Source: Corallococcus macrosporus
Lineage (GTDB): Bacteria > Myxococcota > Myxococcia > Myxococcales > Myxococcaceae
Length of the DNA: 64,000 bases
Reading direction: 5' to 3'
Assembly: GCF_017302985.1 (NCBI RefSeq)
Contig: NZ_JAFIMU010000002.1
Span: forward strand, 1 to 64,000
Part shown: in pieces, positions 36,682 to 45,691 of the stretch
How the letters are laid out: each line of letters opens with the position of its first letter
How positions within the stretch are numbered: position 1 is the first letter of the stretch
Program-made: the position numbers and the translations under genes
The notes under the pieces: model-generated
The model's input: the letters and a program-made list of their open reading frames with translations, nothing else
Database searches by the model: none
What the model was told of the DNA's origin: nothing

Positions 36682-37174
36682 CGCGGACGCTAACAATGTT
36701 GCGCGAGACTCTTTCGGAGTTACCCTCCATGGCTCAAGTGAACCTGCATGTGGGCCGATACCCTTCATCCGCCATCTCGAAATAGCAACTGTCATCCGGG
36801 ATACTGGCAGCACAGTCCTGCGTGGGGGACGACGCATCTCACCTCGCGGCCTGGGTTGCATGAGTCCGTCGCTAAGCAATGCTCCTGGTTCATTTCCTGC
36901 AACCCGTGCGGTTCACGGGGGGCGGATGGATGGTGGAAAGAGAACAGCGCGGGCCATTCCGGTACAGCGATCCTTATTGCTCGAGGAAGGACCAGTGTCG
37001 GCTCGAAATCAAGACCAGGGCCTCACTCCCGTTTGGGCGGAACTGTCCAATAACGGTGTGGATCATCGGCGACAAGCTCCAGGCGATGTGATCCCATCCT
37101 CACGCATTGAAGAGACTCACGACAATTATGCCCGGCCTCATGTTGAGGACCTCGGCGACCCGGACGGTGACCCA
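36682..37174. other. Left junction of the AT-richer island, no convincing gene
   Basis: 493 bp between the NUDIX-MBL stop and the methyltransferase start. Base composition falls here, marking the island edge. The only protein-like stretch is 36879-37091 (+), 70 codons with a natural-looking end (NCPITVWIIGDKLQAM), possibly the remains of a disrupted gene. No tRNA, integrase or direct repeat with the right edge was seen. Confidence 0.5.
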
Positions 37175-38170
37175 ATGAGCGCCTTCACAGCGCTTGAGCT
37201 CTGCGCTGGTGGTGGAGGACAAGCACTCGGTCTTGAGCAAGCAGGTTTTGAGCACGCTGCGGTAGTTGAGATCGATGAGGCTGCATGCCGGACGCTTGCG
37301 CACAACCGGCCGGCTTGGCGCGTGTTGAATCGGGACATTCGAACACTATCTGGGAAGGAGTTTCGAGGCGTCGATCTCGTTGCTGGCGGGGTTCCGTGCC
37401 CCCCTTTTTCCATCGCAGGAAAGCAGTTAGGTAAGATGGACGAACGGGACCTTTTCCCTGCCGCCTTGCGCTTGGTGGATGAGATCCGGCCTCGAGCTGT
37501 CATGTTGGAGAACGTGCGTGGGTTATCGACGGAGAAATTCGCCCCCTATCGCGCACAGATTGTCGAGAAGTTGGACGACATGGGCTACTCCGCCTTCTGG
37601 CAAATCTTGAACTCCTCGGACTATGGAGTAGCGCAGCTTCGTCCCCGGTTCGTACTAGTTGCCCTCCGCAGGAGGCTGGCCACTAGCTTCTCATGGCCAA
37701 AACCATTGGAGAGACGAACTACCGTTGCAGAGGCGATTGGCGATCTCATTGCGTCTCGCGGCTGGCCAGGTGCTTCGGCGTGGAAGAGGGGGGCGCAGTC
37801 CATCGCTCCGACATTGGTCGGTGGCTCGAAGAAGCACGGTGGCCCGGACCTCGGCCCGACGCGCGCAAAGCAGCAGTGGATGGAACTCGGAGTAGATGGG
37901 ATGGGGGTGGCAAACGAGGCTCCCGGCCCAGACTTTCCAGCGGACAAACGTCCGAAACTTACAGTTGAAATGGTGGCCCGCCTTCAAGGATTTCCAGACG
38001 ATTGGCAATTCCAGGGCGGGAAGACGGCCGCATATCGCCAAGTTGGGAATGCGTTTCCGCCGCCTGTCGCCGCTGCCGTTGCACGATGCATTTTCACTGT
38101 TCTGCAGGCCGACAAGCGGAAGAAGCCCGCTGAGATGGCTGCGCGTGAATTGTGTTTCGACTTTCTGTGA
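37175..38170 (+). CDS. DNA cytosine-5 methyltransferase of an NgoMIV-type system
   Basis: 331 residues. The m5C motifs are in order: I ELCAGGGGQALGL at the N-terminus, IV GGVPCPPFS with catalytic Cys, VI LENVRG, VIII VAQLRPRF, then a target-recognition stretch, IX RLQGFPDDW and X QVGNAFPPPVA. ATG 37175 places motif I at the usual distance; longer in-frame extension upstream is unlike coding sequence. The endonuclease starts 5 nt after its stop. By association it should protect GCCGGC; the gene itself contains one such site (37309-37314). Confidence 0.95.
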   Translation: MSAFTALELCAGGGGQALGLEQAGFEHAAVVEIDEAACRTLAHNRPAWRVLNRDIRTLSGKEFRGVDLVAGGVPCPPFSIAGKQLGKMDERDLFPAALRLVDEIRPRAVMLENVRGLSTEKFAPYRAQIVEKLDDMGYSAFWQILNSSDYGVAQLRPRFVLVALRRRLATSFSWPKPLERRTTVAEAIGDLIASRGWPGASAWKRGAQSIAPTLVGGSKKHGGPDLGPTRAKQQWMELGVDGMGVANEAPGPDFPADKRPKLTVEMVARLQGFPDDWQFQGGKTAAYRQVGNAFPPPVAAAVARCIFTVLQADKRKKPAEMAARELCFDFL

Positions 38171-38175
38171 ACGGC

Positions 38176-39042
38176 ATGACGACTGGGCTCTTTACGACCG
38201 CTCGCCTGAAGTTCCATGCAGATCTTCTTGCTCATGTCCTCACGGCTGACGCAAATGGTGTGCCTGCGAACGCGGACAAGGACAGCAAGCGTAGCGTCAA
38301 GATCGCTTCGAGTATCAAGCGCCAGATCGAACTTGGGACAGCCGATGCCCGCGAACGCATGGCGGGGCAGAGTTCAGGTAACAAGTTTGAGGAACTCTGC
38401 TCTGAGTTTCTCCGGACGACGTTCTTAGGCCTTCAACACCTTCGGCCCGGCGCTTGGCAAGTTCGCCAAGTTAGTGGACGCAACCGGAATGAAATCGCAG
38501 CTTACGAGCAGTATGCGCACCTTGCGGCTCTTCAACGTGCTGCCGACAAGGACCCTGAACTTAAAGCCGCGCTTGGCAATGATTACACGGTCGCGCCGGA
38601 CATCATCATCACGCGCGAGCCTGAGCCCGATACAACGATCAATGTACTACAGTTGATCGTGGATCCTAACGTCGCCCGTCACGCCGCACTCCGCAGGCTT
38701 AACAACGGCCTGCCGCTCCTTCATGCAAGTATCTCTTGCAAGTGGACGATCCGCAGCGACCGCTCCCAAAACAGCCGCACTGAAGGTTTAAATCTCATCA
38801 AAAACCGCAAGGGGCGGCTTCCTCACGTGGTTGTAGTCACTGGCGAGCCTTTGCCAAGTCGTCTTGCATCCATTGCCATCGGCACCGGTGAGATAGACTG
38901 CGTGTACCACTTCGCGTTACCCGAACTCGAAGCTGCAGTTAGACTAGAGGGCTTCGAAGATTCTGAGGAAATCCTGCAGACAATGGTCGCGGGTAAACGA
39001 TTACGCGACATTGCCGATCTGCCCCTCGACTTGGCCGTCTAG
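38176..39042 (+). CDS. Type II restriction endonuclease, NgoMIV family
   Basis: 288 residues, about the length of NgoMIV. Long stretches match my memory of NgoMIV (GNKFEELCSEF, EQYAHLAALQRAA, LLHASISCKWTIRSDR, GEIDCVYHFAL, DIADLPLDLAV at the end). The catalytic pattern counted here is PD-X46-K-X13-E, exactly that of the NgoMIV/Cfr10I group. NgoMIV cuts G^CCGGC as a tetramer. ATG 38176 follows the methyltransferase stop by 5 nt. Codon use is AT-richer than the flanking core genes. High confidence in family; the recognition site is inferred. Confidence 0.95.
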   Translation: MTTGLFTTARLKFHADLLAHVLTADANGVPANADKDSKRSVKIASSIKRQIELGTADARERMAGQSSGNKFEELCSEFLRTTFLGLQHLRPGAWQVRQVSGRNRNEIAAYEQYAHLAALQRAADKDPELKAALGNDYTVAPDIIITREPEPDTTINVLQLIVDPNVARHAALRRLNNGLPLLHASISCKWTIRSDRSQNSRTEGLNLIKNRKGRLPHVVVVTGEPLPSRLASIAIGTGEIDCVYHFALPELEAAVRLEGFEDSEEILQTMVAGKRLRDIADLPLDLAV

Positions 39043-39051
39043 AACCACTTC

Positions 39052-39489
39052 GTGGACAAGATCAGCAAGAAGCGTCGAAGCGCCAACATGAGCAGAATCA
39101 GGGCGCAAGACACCCTGCCAGAGGTGGTCGTCCGCCGCATTGCCCATGCGGCGGGCTATAGGTTCCGCCTCCACCGTCGTGATCTCCCAGGCAGGCCGGA
39201 CTTGGTGTTTCCGGGGCTTCGAAAAATTATCCAAGTGCATGGGTGCTTTTGGCACCAGCACGAGCGCTGCATTGATGGGCGTGTTCCCCGCTCGAACAAG
39301 GGCTATTGGGGGCCAAAATTAAAACGGAACAAGCAGAGAGATGTTGAGGTTGAACAAGCACTAACGAAGCTTGGCTGGTCCGTACTCACAGTCTGGGAGT
39401 GCGAAACCGCAAAGCCTGACCTTGTAGCCGAGCGCGTGCTTCAGTTTTTGGGCGCATGCAGTGGCACTGGCAAATTCATGCAGAAGTGA
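39052..39489 (+). CDS. vsr: Very short patch repair endonuclease
   Basis: 145 residues. Vsr signatures: RRSANMSRIRAQDTLPE at the start, GRPDLVFP (catalytic Asp), VHGCFWHQHERC (zinc/active-site His and Cys) and WECE near the end. It nicks T:G mismatches left by deamination of 5-methylcytosine, so it offsets the mutagenic cost of the neighbouring m5C methyltransferase. Start is GTG at 39052, 9 nt after the endonuclease stop. Confidence 0.94.
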   Translation: MDKISKKRRSANMSRIRAQDTLPEVVVRRIAHAAGYRFRLHRRDLPGRPDLVFPGLRKIIQVHGCFWHQHERCIDGRVPRSNKGYWGPKLKRNKQRDVEVEQALTKLGWSVLTVWECETAKPDLVAERVLQFLGACSGTGKFMQK

Positions 39490-39609
39490 GCTTGCCCGGG
39501 TTTCGTAGCACTCCCTCGCTGCTGCCCAGCTCATAGCTTCAGTTCACTCATGCAGCCACCGCCCTCCGTGAACGCTTACTTTGGAGCAACTGCGGCAGCC
39601 CGCCTGTTA

Positions 39610-40506
39610 GAGCCTATTTCGGTAAGGAAGAAGGTCGGCCTCCTGCCGGGTTAAAGGGGCAGGAGGCCGCGGCCATGGGGTAGTGAAGAAGGACGACGGC
39701 TGGCGGGTGCCAGACGAGCTGTGGCGACATATCGAGCCGCTGCTGTCGGCCAGGCCGGAACACCCGCTGGGCTGCCACAACCCACGAGTGCCCGACAGGC
39801 AGGCCCTGGATGGGATTCTCCTGGTGCTGCGCACGAGGATGCAGTGGGGCGCGTTGAAGGACACGGGCCTATGCCATCCGTCCTCCGCCTATCGACGCTT
39901 CCGGGAGTGGTTGGCCGCGGGCGTCTTCCGCGAGTTCTGGCGCCAAGGGCTGATGGCATACGACGGCCTAGCGCGGATTGATTGGCGGTGACTCGTGTTG
40001 GATGTCACCCAGGGCAAAGCGCCGTTGGGCTGGAGAAAACCGGCCCCAGCCCCACGGACAGAGCGAAACGGGGCACCAAGCGGAGCTTGCTGATAGACTC
40101 GCGTGGCGTCCCCTCGGCCTCGTGGTCGCTGGCGCCAACACGAACGACTTCAAGCTGGCGCGCTCCACGCTTGAATCGATTCCAATCCGAAGGCCCCTTC
40201 CGAGGTAGAGCCGTCGTTAGACGTTGTGCGTCGACCTGGGGTATGCCTTCAGGCCCGTGCGCGAGCTGGCCCAGGAGTATGGCTTCACACTCAGGGCGCC
40301 GAGGCGACGCTCCCACGTGAGGCCCAAGTGCGCATGACGTCGACGCCCTTTGCGGCGATAGGTCGTCGAGCGAACCCACTCATGGCTCAATCGCTTCCGA
40401 CGTCTGCTGATGCGCTGGGAGAAGCGAGAGGACACCTGCGTCGCGATGGCGCACTTCGCGCTGGGCATCATCACCTGGTTCCACTCGCTCCTCCTGAAAT
40501 AGGCTC
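39610..40506 (+). mobile_element. Decayed IS5-family (IS427-like) insertion sequence, copy 1
   Basis: 897 bp bounded by ends starting GAGCCTATTTC in inverted orientation and by TTA on both sides (39607-39609 and 40507-40509), a 3-bp target duplication. The right end has diverged after 11 bases. The transposase inside is broken. It sits in the gap between vsr and the DUF3883-like gene and does not interrupt a recognisable gene. Confidence 0.9.
39683..40502 (+). pseudogene. Transposase remnant of IS copy 1
   Basis: Starts KKDDGWRVPDELWRHIEPLL and reads to IDWR, then a TGA (39989-39991) where copy 2 has Trp. The catalytic LDG is LDV, the G/A-run shift site is 2 bases shorter, and further frame changes follow. 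The C-terminal region is recognisable only by matching copy 2. Non-functional. Confidence 0.88.
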
Positions 40507-40549
40507 TTAATCTCGACTTGGCCACAGGATTAGCTATGCCTCAGTGAGC

Positions 40550-41431
40550 TCAGCCTGGCCAACGCGGTTCACCGGCAAGTATCGCGAGTGGCGGCTGGTG
40601 CAGAGTACCGAGCATCGCTGGAATTCCAGGAACCAAAGCTTCTGTAGGCACATCCAGCCTCACCGATTCCCAACGCACGCCGGGGGTACGGTCAATCGGC
40701 GCAGACGCGGCGACCCACTCGCGGTCGACGCTGGCGATCGACGCGGGCTGTAAGTCCGAATCCAAGCGCACTGCGACGAGCACCCAAGCGGCGTCCCGGC
40801 GCATCGCCTCAAATTCGTTCCGGGAGAGATAGACCCTAAGCCGCCCGCGTCGCGTAGTCGACTTGACCTCTAGGTGGAAGGCCGCACTGCCCACGGTGAC
40901 TTCCACGTCGTACCCGTAGCCGTCGGATTCGAGCGAAACGTGCCGCACCCGCGCCATCGGCGCGGAGGCCAACAGCTCTATCAATCCGTGCTCGCCCGCG
41001 GATCCAATTCGCAGACGCTCCGCCAAGTCGGCCTTCCCCGAGGCATGCCGGATCGCCGCTAGGGTCTCTTCGGGCGACAGACCGAAAATTGCAGAGGCGC
41101 GGCGCGCATCCTCCGGGAGATCGGCGGCCGTGCTCACAAGAGCGTCCGCATCCTGGAACCAGAAAGAGGCTGAAATTGCCGCTTCGAAGAGAGCTGCCTT
41201 CCCCGCCCGTCCCGCAGCAATCTCATCGAGGACTCCTAGCGCCTCCAGCCAGGAATAAGCCGCCTCATATTGTGTGGGCGTAAGGTCATTGAACGCTGTG
41301 TGCGACATGAACAGAGCACGCGTCCGCTGTGCGTCCGCTCGCGGCAAGTGTTCCAGCCACCGCGACGCCGCGCGCAAAACCGTATCAGATGGAACCGGCA
41401 CGCAGATGCCCCATAAGTGCCTGAAGATCAT
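40550..41431 (-). CDS. DUF3883-like PD-(D/E)XK nuclease-type protein
   Basis: Up to 293 residues. The C-terminal half carries GYDVEVTVGSAAFHLEVKSTTRRGRLRVYLSRNEFEAM, where Asp, then EVK, form the PD-(D/E)XK-like core seen in DUF3883 proteins that accompany helicases in defence genes. The helical N-terminal half is not recognised. Starts: ATG 41431 (overlaps the helicase by 47 nt) or GTG 41401 with GGGGC upstream. Third gene of the ParB-like/helicase/nuclease operon. Confidence 0.78.
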   Translation of the reverse strand: MIFRHLWGICVPVPSDTVLRAASRWLEHLPRADAQRTRALFMSHTAFNDLTPTQYEAAYSWLEALGVLDEIAAGRAGKAALFEAAISASFWFQDADALVSTAADLPEDARRASAIFGLSPEETLAAIRHASGKADLAERLRIGSAGEHGLIELLASAPMARVRHVSLESDGYGYDVEVTVGSAAFHLEVKSTTRRGRLRVYLSRNEFEAMRRDAAWVLVAVRLDSDLQPASIASVDREWVAASAPIDRTPGVRWESVRLDVPTEALVPGIPAMLGTLHQPPLAILAGEPRWPG

Positions 41432-43220
41432 GCTGATCGAGGCCGCCGCTGATGACTGGTTCTTCGTCCAAATCCGCTAACTGCTGCACGGCATGATCAT
41501 CGAGGATGCCGCCCATGAATTGCAGCTTCACATCTAGCCGCTGGTTCACGACCTCATCGATCGTCTTGGCACTGCTGAGAACGGTTATCCGCGTCTCAGC
41601 AGTCGGGGACAGCCCAAGCCGGTGAATCCGGTCGAGGCTTTGCAAGAAGCGGCCGGCCGCAAAGTCCCGGTCCACGTACACCGCATCGTGACATGTATGG
41701 TGCAGGCTTATGCCTTCACCGAGCGTTGCCGGGTTAGACAAGAGGACCATGCACTGCGGATCGCGTCGGAATCGGCTGATTTGTTCTTGCCGGTCGTCAG
41801 TGCCGCCGTGCACTACCACCGGTGAGTACTCCTTCAGAATTTGCTTGAGCGTCATGACGCTGCGGATGAAAGTGGACCATACCAGCGTCTTCCTCCCCGC
41901 CTTTGCATTTTCGGCCACGATGGCGAGCGTCTCGCGATACTTTGGCGACATCTCGTAGCTTGGCAGGTCACGCATGAGTTCGAAGAGCGGCGAACCCTCA
42001 GGTACTGTCAATGGCGGCACCTGATAGTTTAGCGGTTCGTATGGAGTCGTACCGGCGGCGAGCAACGTAGGGCTAATCGCCGCCATCAACAGGTAGACCA
42101 GGATCCGGCCGAGCGCCGCAAACTCATCCTGAGAAGTCGATGCACGGGCGGAATAAAGGCCGACGAGCGCATCGTAGATCTCTCTGTGCAGAGGCGGCAT
42201 CTCGATCACTCGCTTGCGGACCAAAACCGGCGGCAGTCCCAGTTCACTTTTCGTTGTGCGGGTGAACAGAGGTCGGAGAACCCTGCTCGCGTACGCGAGA
42301 TCGTGTCCAGCAACCGCTTGTGTGACCAGCTGCCGACCGTATCCAGGCCATACGAACGCGAGCAGGTTCTCCAGATCCTTCGCACCGTTCGGCGCGGGCG
42401 TGCCCGTGAGGATCAACCGGCGGCGCGCCCGCGGCCCGAGCGCCATGCAGGCAGCGCCGTACGCCCCTTCCGCACCAAGCTTCATTCGATGCGCCTCATC
42501 AAGGATGAGCAACGATGGAAGTGCGGAAATCCACCCGGCGAGAGCATTACGAGTCCCCTGAACCCGGAGGCGTTCGTAATTGACAATCACGGCATCGGCC
42601 GCGGGATCGATGCCCGTGTCGAAAACGTGTATGCGAAGCGGTTTGGCCAAGCATTCCGTATTTTCGTACTGCCACGCTTCGTAACAAGATTTTGGCCCGA
42701 CGATCAGTAGCCGGCTAACTTGGCCTGCCTGACGAAGGGCCTCAAAAACCGCCAGCGCGACTCGAGTCTTCCCTGCACCGGGCACTGAAAAATTCGCGCC
42801 GTGGCGCAACGAAAGAAGCTTCGCGATGTCGCGCCTCTGAAACGACGTCAACTCACCTAGCCAGCCCTGCCCGAGCAGCGCCGACACCTCTTCTGGCGAA
42901 GTCTGGCGGTCAGCGGCTGTGTCGTCATCCCTGAGCCGCTCTCCCGCCGCTTGCGCGTCGAGGGTAGTGTCCGTCGCGAGCGCGGCGAGGCCGGGGTCCC
43001 ACGCGACGCTGTCGGGATGAGGCCACATGGCAAGCTCCCCGAGGTTCATCAAAAGATCTTCGACCGCAACCTCCGCTAAGCCTTGCGATAGCGAGCGCGC
43101 CGTTCGGTACCGGCTGAGCAAACGGTGGAGGTCGTCCTCTAGTCCCTCACGCGCCCTGAATCGCGCCACCACTGCGTCATCGCCAAACCCAATCTCAAGG
43201 CTGGGACTGGACTCACTCAT
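41385..43220 (-). CDS. SNF2-like superfamily 2 helicase/ATPase
   Basis: 611 residues. Two RecA domains: Q-type LTSFQRRDIAKLL, Walker A SVPGAGKTRVA, Ia LIVGPKSCYEAW, II LDEAHRMK, III LTGTPAPNGAKDLENLLAFVWPG, then C-terminal LVWSTFIRSVMTLKQIL, VLLSNPATLGEGISL and VI QSLDRIHRLG. This is the SNF2/Swi2 pattern of dsDNA translocases in defence systems. A helical N-terminal part (about 1-120) is unassigned. Start ATG 43220 overlaps the ParB-like stop (ATGA), so it is coupled to it. Confidence 0.92.
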   Translation of the reverse strand: MSESSPSLEIGFGDDAVVARFRAREGLEDDLHRLLSRYRTARSLSQGLAEVAVEDLLMNLGELAMWPHPDSVAWDPGLAALATDTTLDAQAAGERLRDDDTAADRQTSPEEVSALLGQGWLGELTSFQRRDIAKLLSLRHGANFSVPGAGKTRVALAVFEALRQAGQVSRLLIVGPKSCYEAWQYENTECLAKPLRIHVFDTGIDPAADAVIVNYERLRVQGTRNALAGWISALPSLLILDEAHRMKLGAEGAYGAACMALGPRARRRLILTGTPAPNGAKDLENLLAFVWPGYGRQLVTQAVAGHDLAYASRVLRPLFTRTTKSELGLPPVLVRKRVIEMPPLHREIYDALVGLYSARASTSQDEFAALGRILVYLLMAAISPTLLAAGTTPYEPLNYQVPPLTVPEGSPLFELMRDLPSYEMSPKYRETLAIVAENAKAGRKTLVWSTFIRSVMTLKQILKEYSPVVVHGGTDDRQEQISRFRRDPQCMVLLSNPATLGEGISLHHTCHDAVYVDRDFAAGRFLQSLDRIHRLGLSPTAETRITVLSSAKTIDEVVNQRLDVKLQFMGGILDDHAVQQLADLDEEPVISGGLDQHDLQALMGHLRAGSI

Positions 43221-44549
43221 CGCTCGTCCTTCATAGATTCGAGCAACCAGGCAACACCATCGCCCGGTTCGGGAAACGTACGCCGTGCCTGCTTGGCGAG
43301 CTTCTGCAACATACTGCGCAACCGGATGACGGCATCGTCGAATGCCGTCTCGTCGAGAGCGCGCTTCGCGCTCGCTTCGGCGAGTTCAGCGATACACAGT
43401 TCGATGTTGTCGCAAGCGTCGGAAAGCCGCTCTGGCGCGGCGAGCTTACGCTGCAGAAGGCGCGCGTCCCGTCCAGCGGGATCCAGGGCCCGATCGAAGG
43501 CCTCTTTCGCAGCCTTGATCTGCGCCGCCGCCTTTTCGACGGTCGCGGGAGGGGCTTTGCCGCCCGCCTGAGCCAAAGCTTTAGCCTGGAGAAGACTGTC
43601 TGTCAGGGCCTTCGTGATCTTGGTCGTAGGAGCAGCATCAGGGACGGAAACCCCAGGGAGCCCAGGAACCTTGAGCTTTGAAGGTCCTTTCACGTCGGGC
43701 TTCATCGGCTCGGGAAGCTTAGGGGCGAGGTACTTGTCGTAAAAATCCGCCTGCGCGAGCCGAACGTCGGTCTTAGCGTAGCCGAGCACAATCATTGCCA
43801 GCCGCGATTCCTTCAGCGCCTCTGCCGCGTTCTTGTCCGTCGCCGCTACTTTCACGTATGCCCGGTGTAATTCGCGAAGCTTTTCTTGGTGGTCCTCGAA
43901 GTCGACCCACCGAAGCGAGGGACCCTCTGGGGATGTGCTGCTACGGCCGATAGCTTCGCGGATGACCGTGTAGATCCAACGATCCTGCTCAAGCGTCGGC
44001 GTTTTGATCCGAAACTCTCTCGCGATGTCGTCTGGACGCCGGTTCTGCTTGATCTGCTCGTCGATCGCTAGGAGCCGATTGATGTACGAATAGTCTCGTT
44101 TATGCTCTTTTCTCAGCTGAAGCGCGAGTTCGACCGTGTTGATGTCGTCCCAGCTCGCATCGTCGGGAAGCACGCCGACGCGAATGTATTTTTCACCCAG
44201 CTCGCGGAGAGCCGCGCAACGCGTATTCCCGTTGACCAACAGGCCGCGCGTGGTGATCAGGCCAGGATCTTTCTGGCCGAACTTCTCAAGGTCGTCCCGA
44301 AGCGCGTCGAACTCGGGATCCTTTTTCTCTGGGTTCGACGGCTGGCACTTCAGCAACATTTCGAGGTAGCCTTGGCCAGCTTTGCCATAAGGGTCTGTCT
44401 CGAGTTCCCGATCCCGAACAGGATCGAGACTGCGCTGCGCCCTGATCCGGTGCGTGTGGGGATTGTAGTAGAGTAGGTTGACTGGCATTGAAATGACGTA
44501 GGGGTGAATTTGCTGCCCGCGCCATTCGACCGTTGTTTTTTCGGCGTTA

Positions 44550-45449
44550 GAGCCTATTTCGGTAGGAGCGAGTGGAACCAGGTGATGATGCCCAGCGCGA
44601 AGTGCAGCATCGCCACGTAGGTGTCCTCTCGCTTCTCCCAGCGCACCAGCAGACGTCGGAAGCGGTTGAGCCAGGAGTGGGTTCGCTCGACGACCCATCG
44701 TGGCGAAGGGCGTCGACGCCGTGCGCGCTTGGAACTGGGCTGGGAGCGTCGTCTCGGCGCCCGGAGAGTGAAGCCATACTCCTGGGCCAGCTCGCGCACG
44801 GGCCTAAAGGCATACCCCAGGTCGACGCACAGCGTCTGACGACGGCTCCGGTTCGGCAGGGGCCTCCGGACTGGAATCGATTCAAGTGTGGAGCGCGCCA
44901 GCTTGAAGTCGTTCGTGTTGGCGCCAGCGACCACGAGGCCGAGGGGGACGCCGCGCGAGTCTGTCAGCAGGCTCCGCTTGGTACCCCGCTTCGCTCTGTC
45001 GGTAGGATTGGGGCCGGTTTTTTCCCCCGCCCAGCGGCGCCTTGCCCTGGGTGCCGTCCAGCGCCAGCCACCGCCAATCAATCTTCGCGAGACCGTCATA
45101 GGCGAGCAGCCCCTGACGCCAGAACTCGCGGAAGACGCCCGCGGACAACCATTCCCGGAAGCGTCGGTAGGCCGAGGACGGATGGCACAGGCCCGTGGCC
45201 TTCAATGCGCCCCACTGCATCCCCGTGCGTAGCACCAGGAGGATTCCATCCAGGGCCTGCCGGTCGGGCACTCGTGGGTTATGGCACCCCAGCGGGTGCT
45301 CTGGACGGGCCGGCAGCAGCGGCTCGATGCGTCGCCACAGTTCGTCCGGCACCCGCCAGCCGTCGTCCTTCTTCACTACCCCATGGCCGCGTCCTCCTGC
45401 CTCTTCAACCCGACAGGTGGCCGACCTTCTTCCCTACCGAAATAGGCTC
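44550..45449 (-). mobile_element. IS5-family (IS427-like) insertion sequence, copy 2
   Basis: 900 bp with terminal inverted repeats GAGCCTATTTCGGTAGG and flanking TTA on both sides (44547-44549 and 45450-45452), a 3-bp target duplication. It carries a two-frame transposase on the minus strand. It lies opposite in orientation to copy 1, and together they bracket the helicase operon. It is inserted inside the ParB-like gene. Confidence 0.95.
44554..45376 (-). CDS. IS5-family DDE transposase in two frames
   Basis: Frame A starts at GTG 45376 (KKDDGWRVPDELWRRIEPLL) and includes the first catalytic Asp (LALDGTQGKAP). Frame B supplies DSRGVPLGLVVAGANTND, VDLGYAFRP and VERTHSWLNRFRRLLVRWEK, with the terminal acidic residue, and ends inside the left IR at 44554. 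Moving from frame A to B needs a +1 step near the GGGGGAAAAAACC run at about 45013-45025. This suits programmed or transcriptional slippage known in this IS group, but a simple 1-base mutation cannot be excluded. Confidence 0.85.
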
Positions 45450-45616
45450 TTAGCCTTCTGCGCCTGAGCCCGGCGTTCGTCGATCATGGAACTGAGATCT
45501 TTGACTTGCCGCGGCATGTTCGACGTTGTGTCCATCTGAGCTTTCCCTTCGCTCAACATCGTTGTCGCTACGCTATCCTAGCACCGGCTGTGACGGGAGA
45601 GGACACAGGAGGCGGT

Positions 45617-45691
45617 ATGCATGACGCGCGAGCGGAGCGACCTTGGCCACGGACAGATGGAACGACCCCAAGCTCAAAGCCGGGACCATGA
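45617..45691 (+). other. Possible 24-residue leader ORF overlapping the zinc-cluster gene
   Basis: ATG 45617 has a strong AGGAGG 6 nt upstream, better than the site before the TTG start of the next gene. It encodes MHDARAERPWPRTDG and stops at 45691, inside the next gene in another frame. It could couple or limit translation of that gene; it could also be chance. Confidence 0.3.

Larger units (their letters stand above)
43217..45535 (-). pseudogene. ParB/Srx-like nuclease-domain gene interrupted by an IS element
   Basis: The 5' part is 45535-45450 (ATG, 28 codons), the 3' part 44546-43217. Removing the IS and one TTA restores a single frame of 471 codons, with junction codons reading ..AQKA-NAEKTTVEW... 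The ParB-like fold is marked by ISMPVNLLYYNPHTHRIR and LLVNGNTRCAALRELG (GNxR). A long helical C-terminal region follows (about 290-470). Translation could restart at ATG 44488, giving a 423-residue protein lacking about the first 48. Coupled by ATGA to the helicase. Whether the shortened protein works is unknown. Confidence 0.88.

Noticed and set aside
36674..37174. N-terminal extension of the methyltransferase to 36674
   Set aside because: Motif I begins right after ATG 37175; the extra 167 residues lack coding character and overlap the upstream gene.
40217..40525. Small frames inside and around the IS copies as separate genes
   Set aside because: They are alternate frames of transposase sequence or antisense to it.
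39610..45449. The two IS copies as one functional composite transposon
   Set aside because: Each copy has its own TTA duplication and copy 1 is decayed, so independent insertions explain them better.
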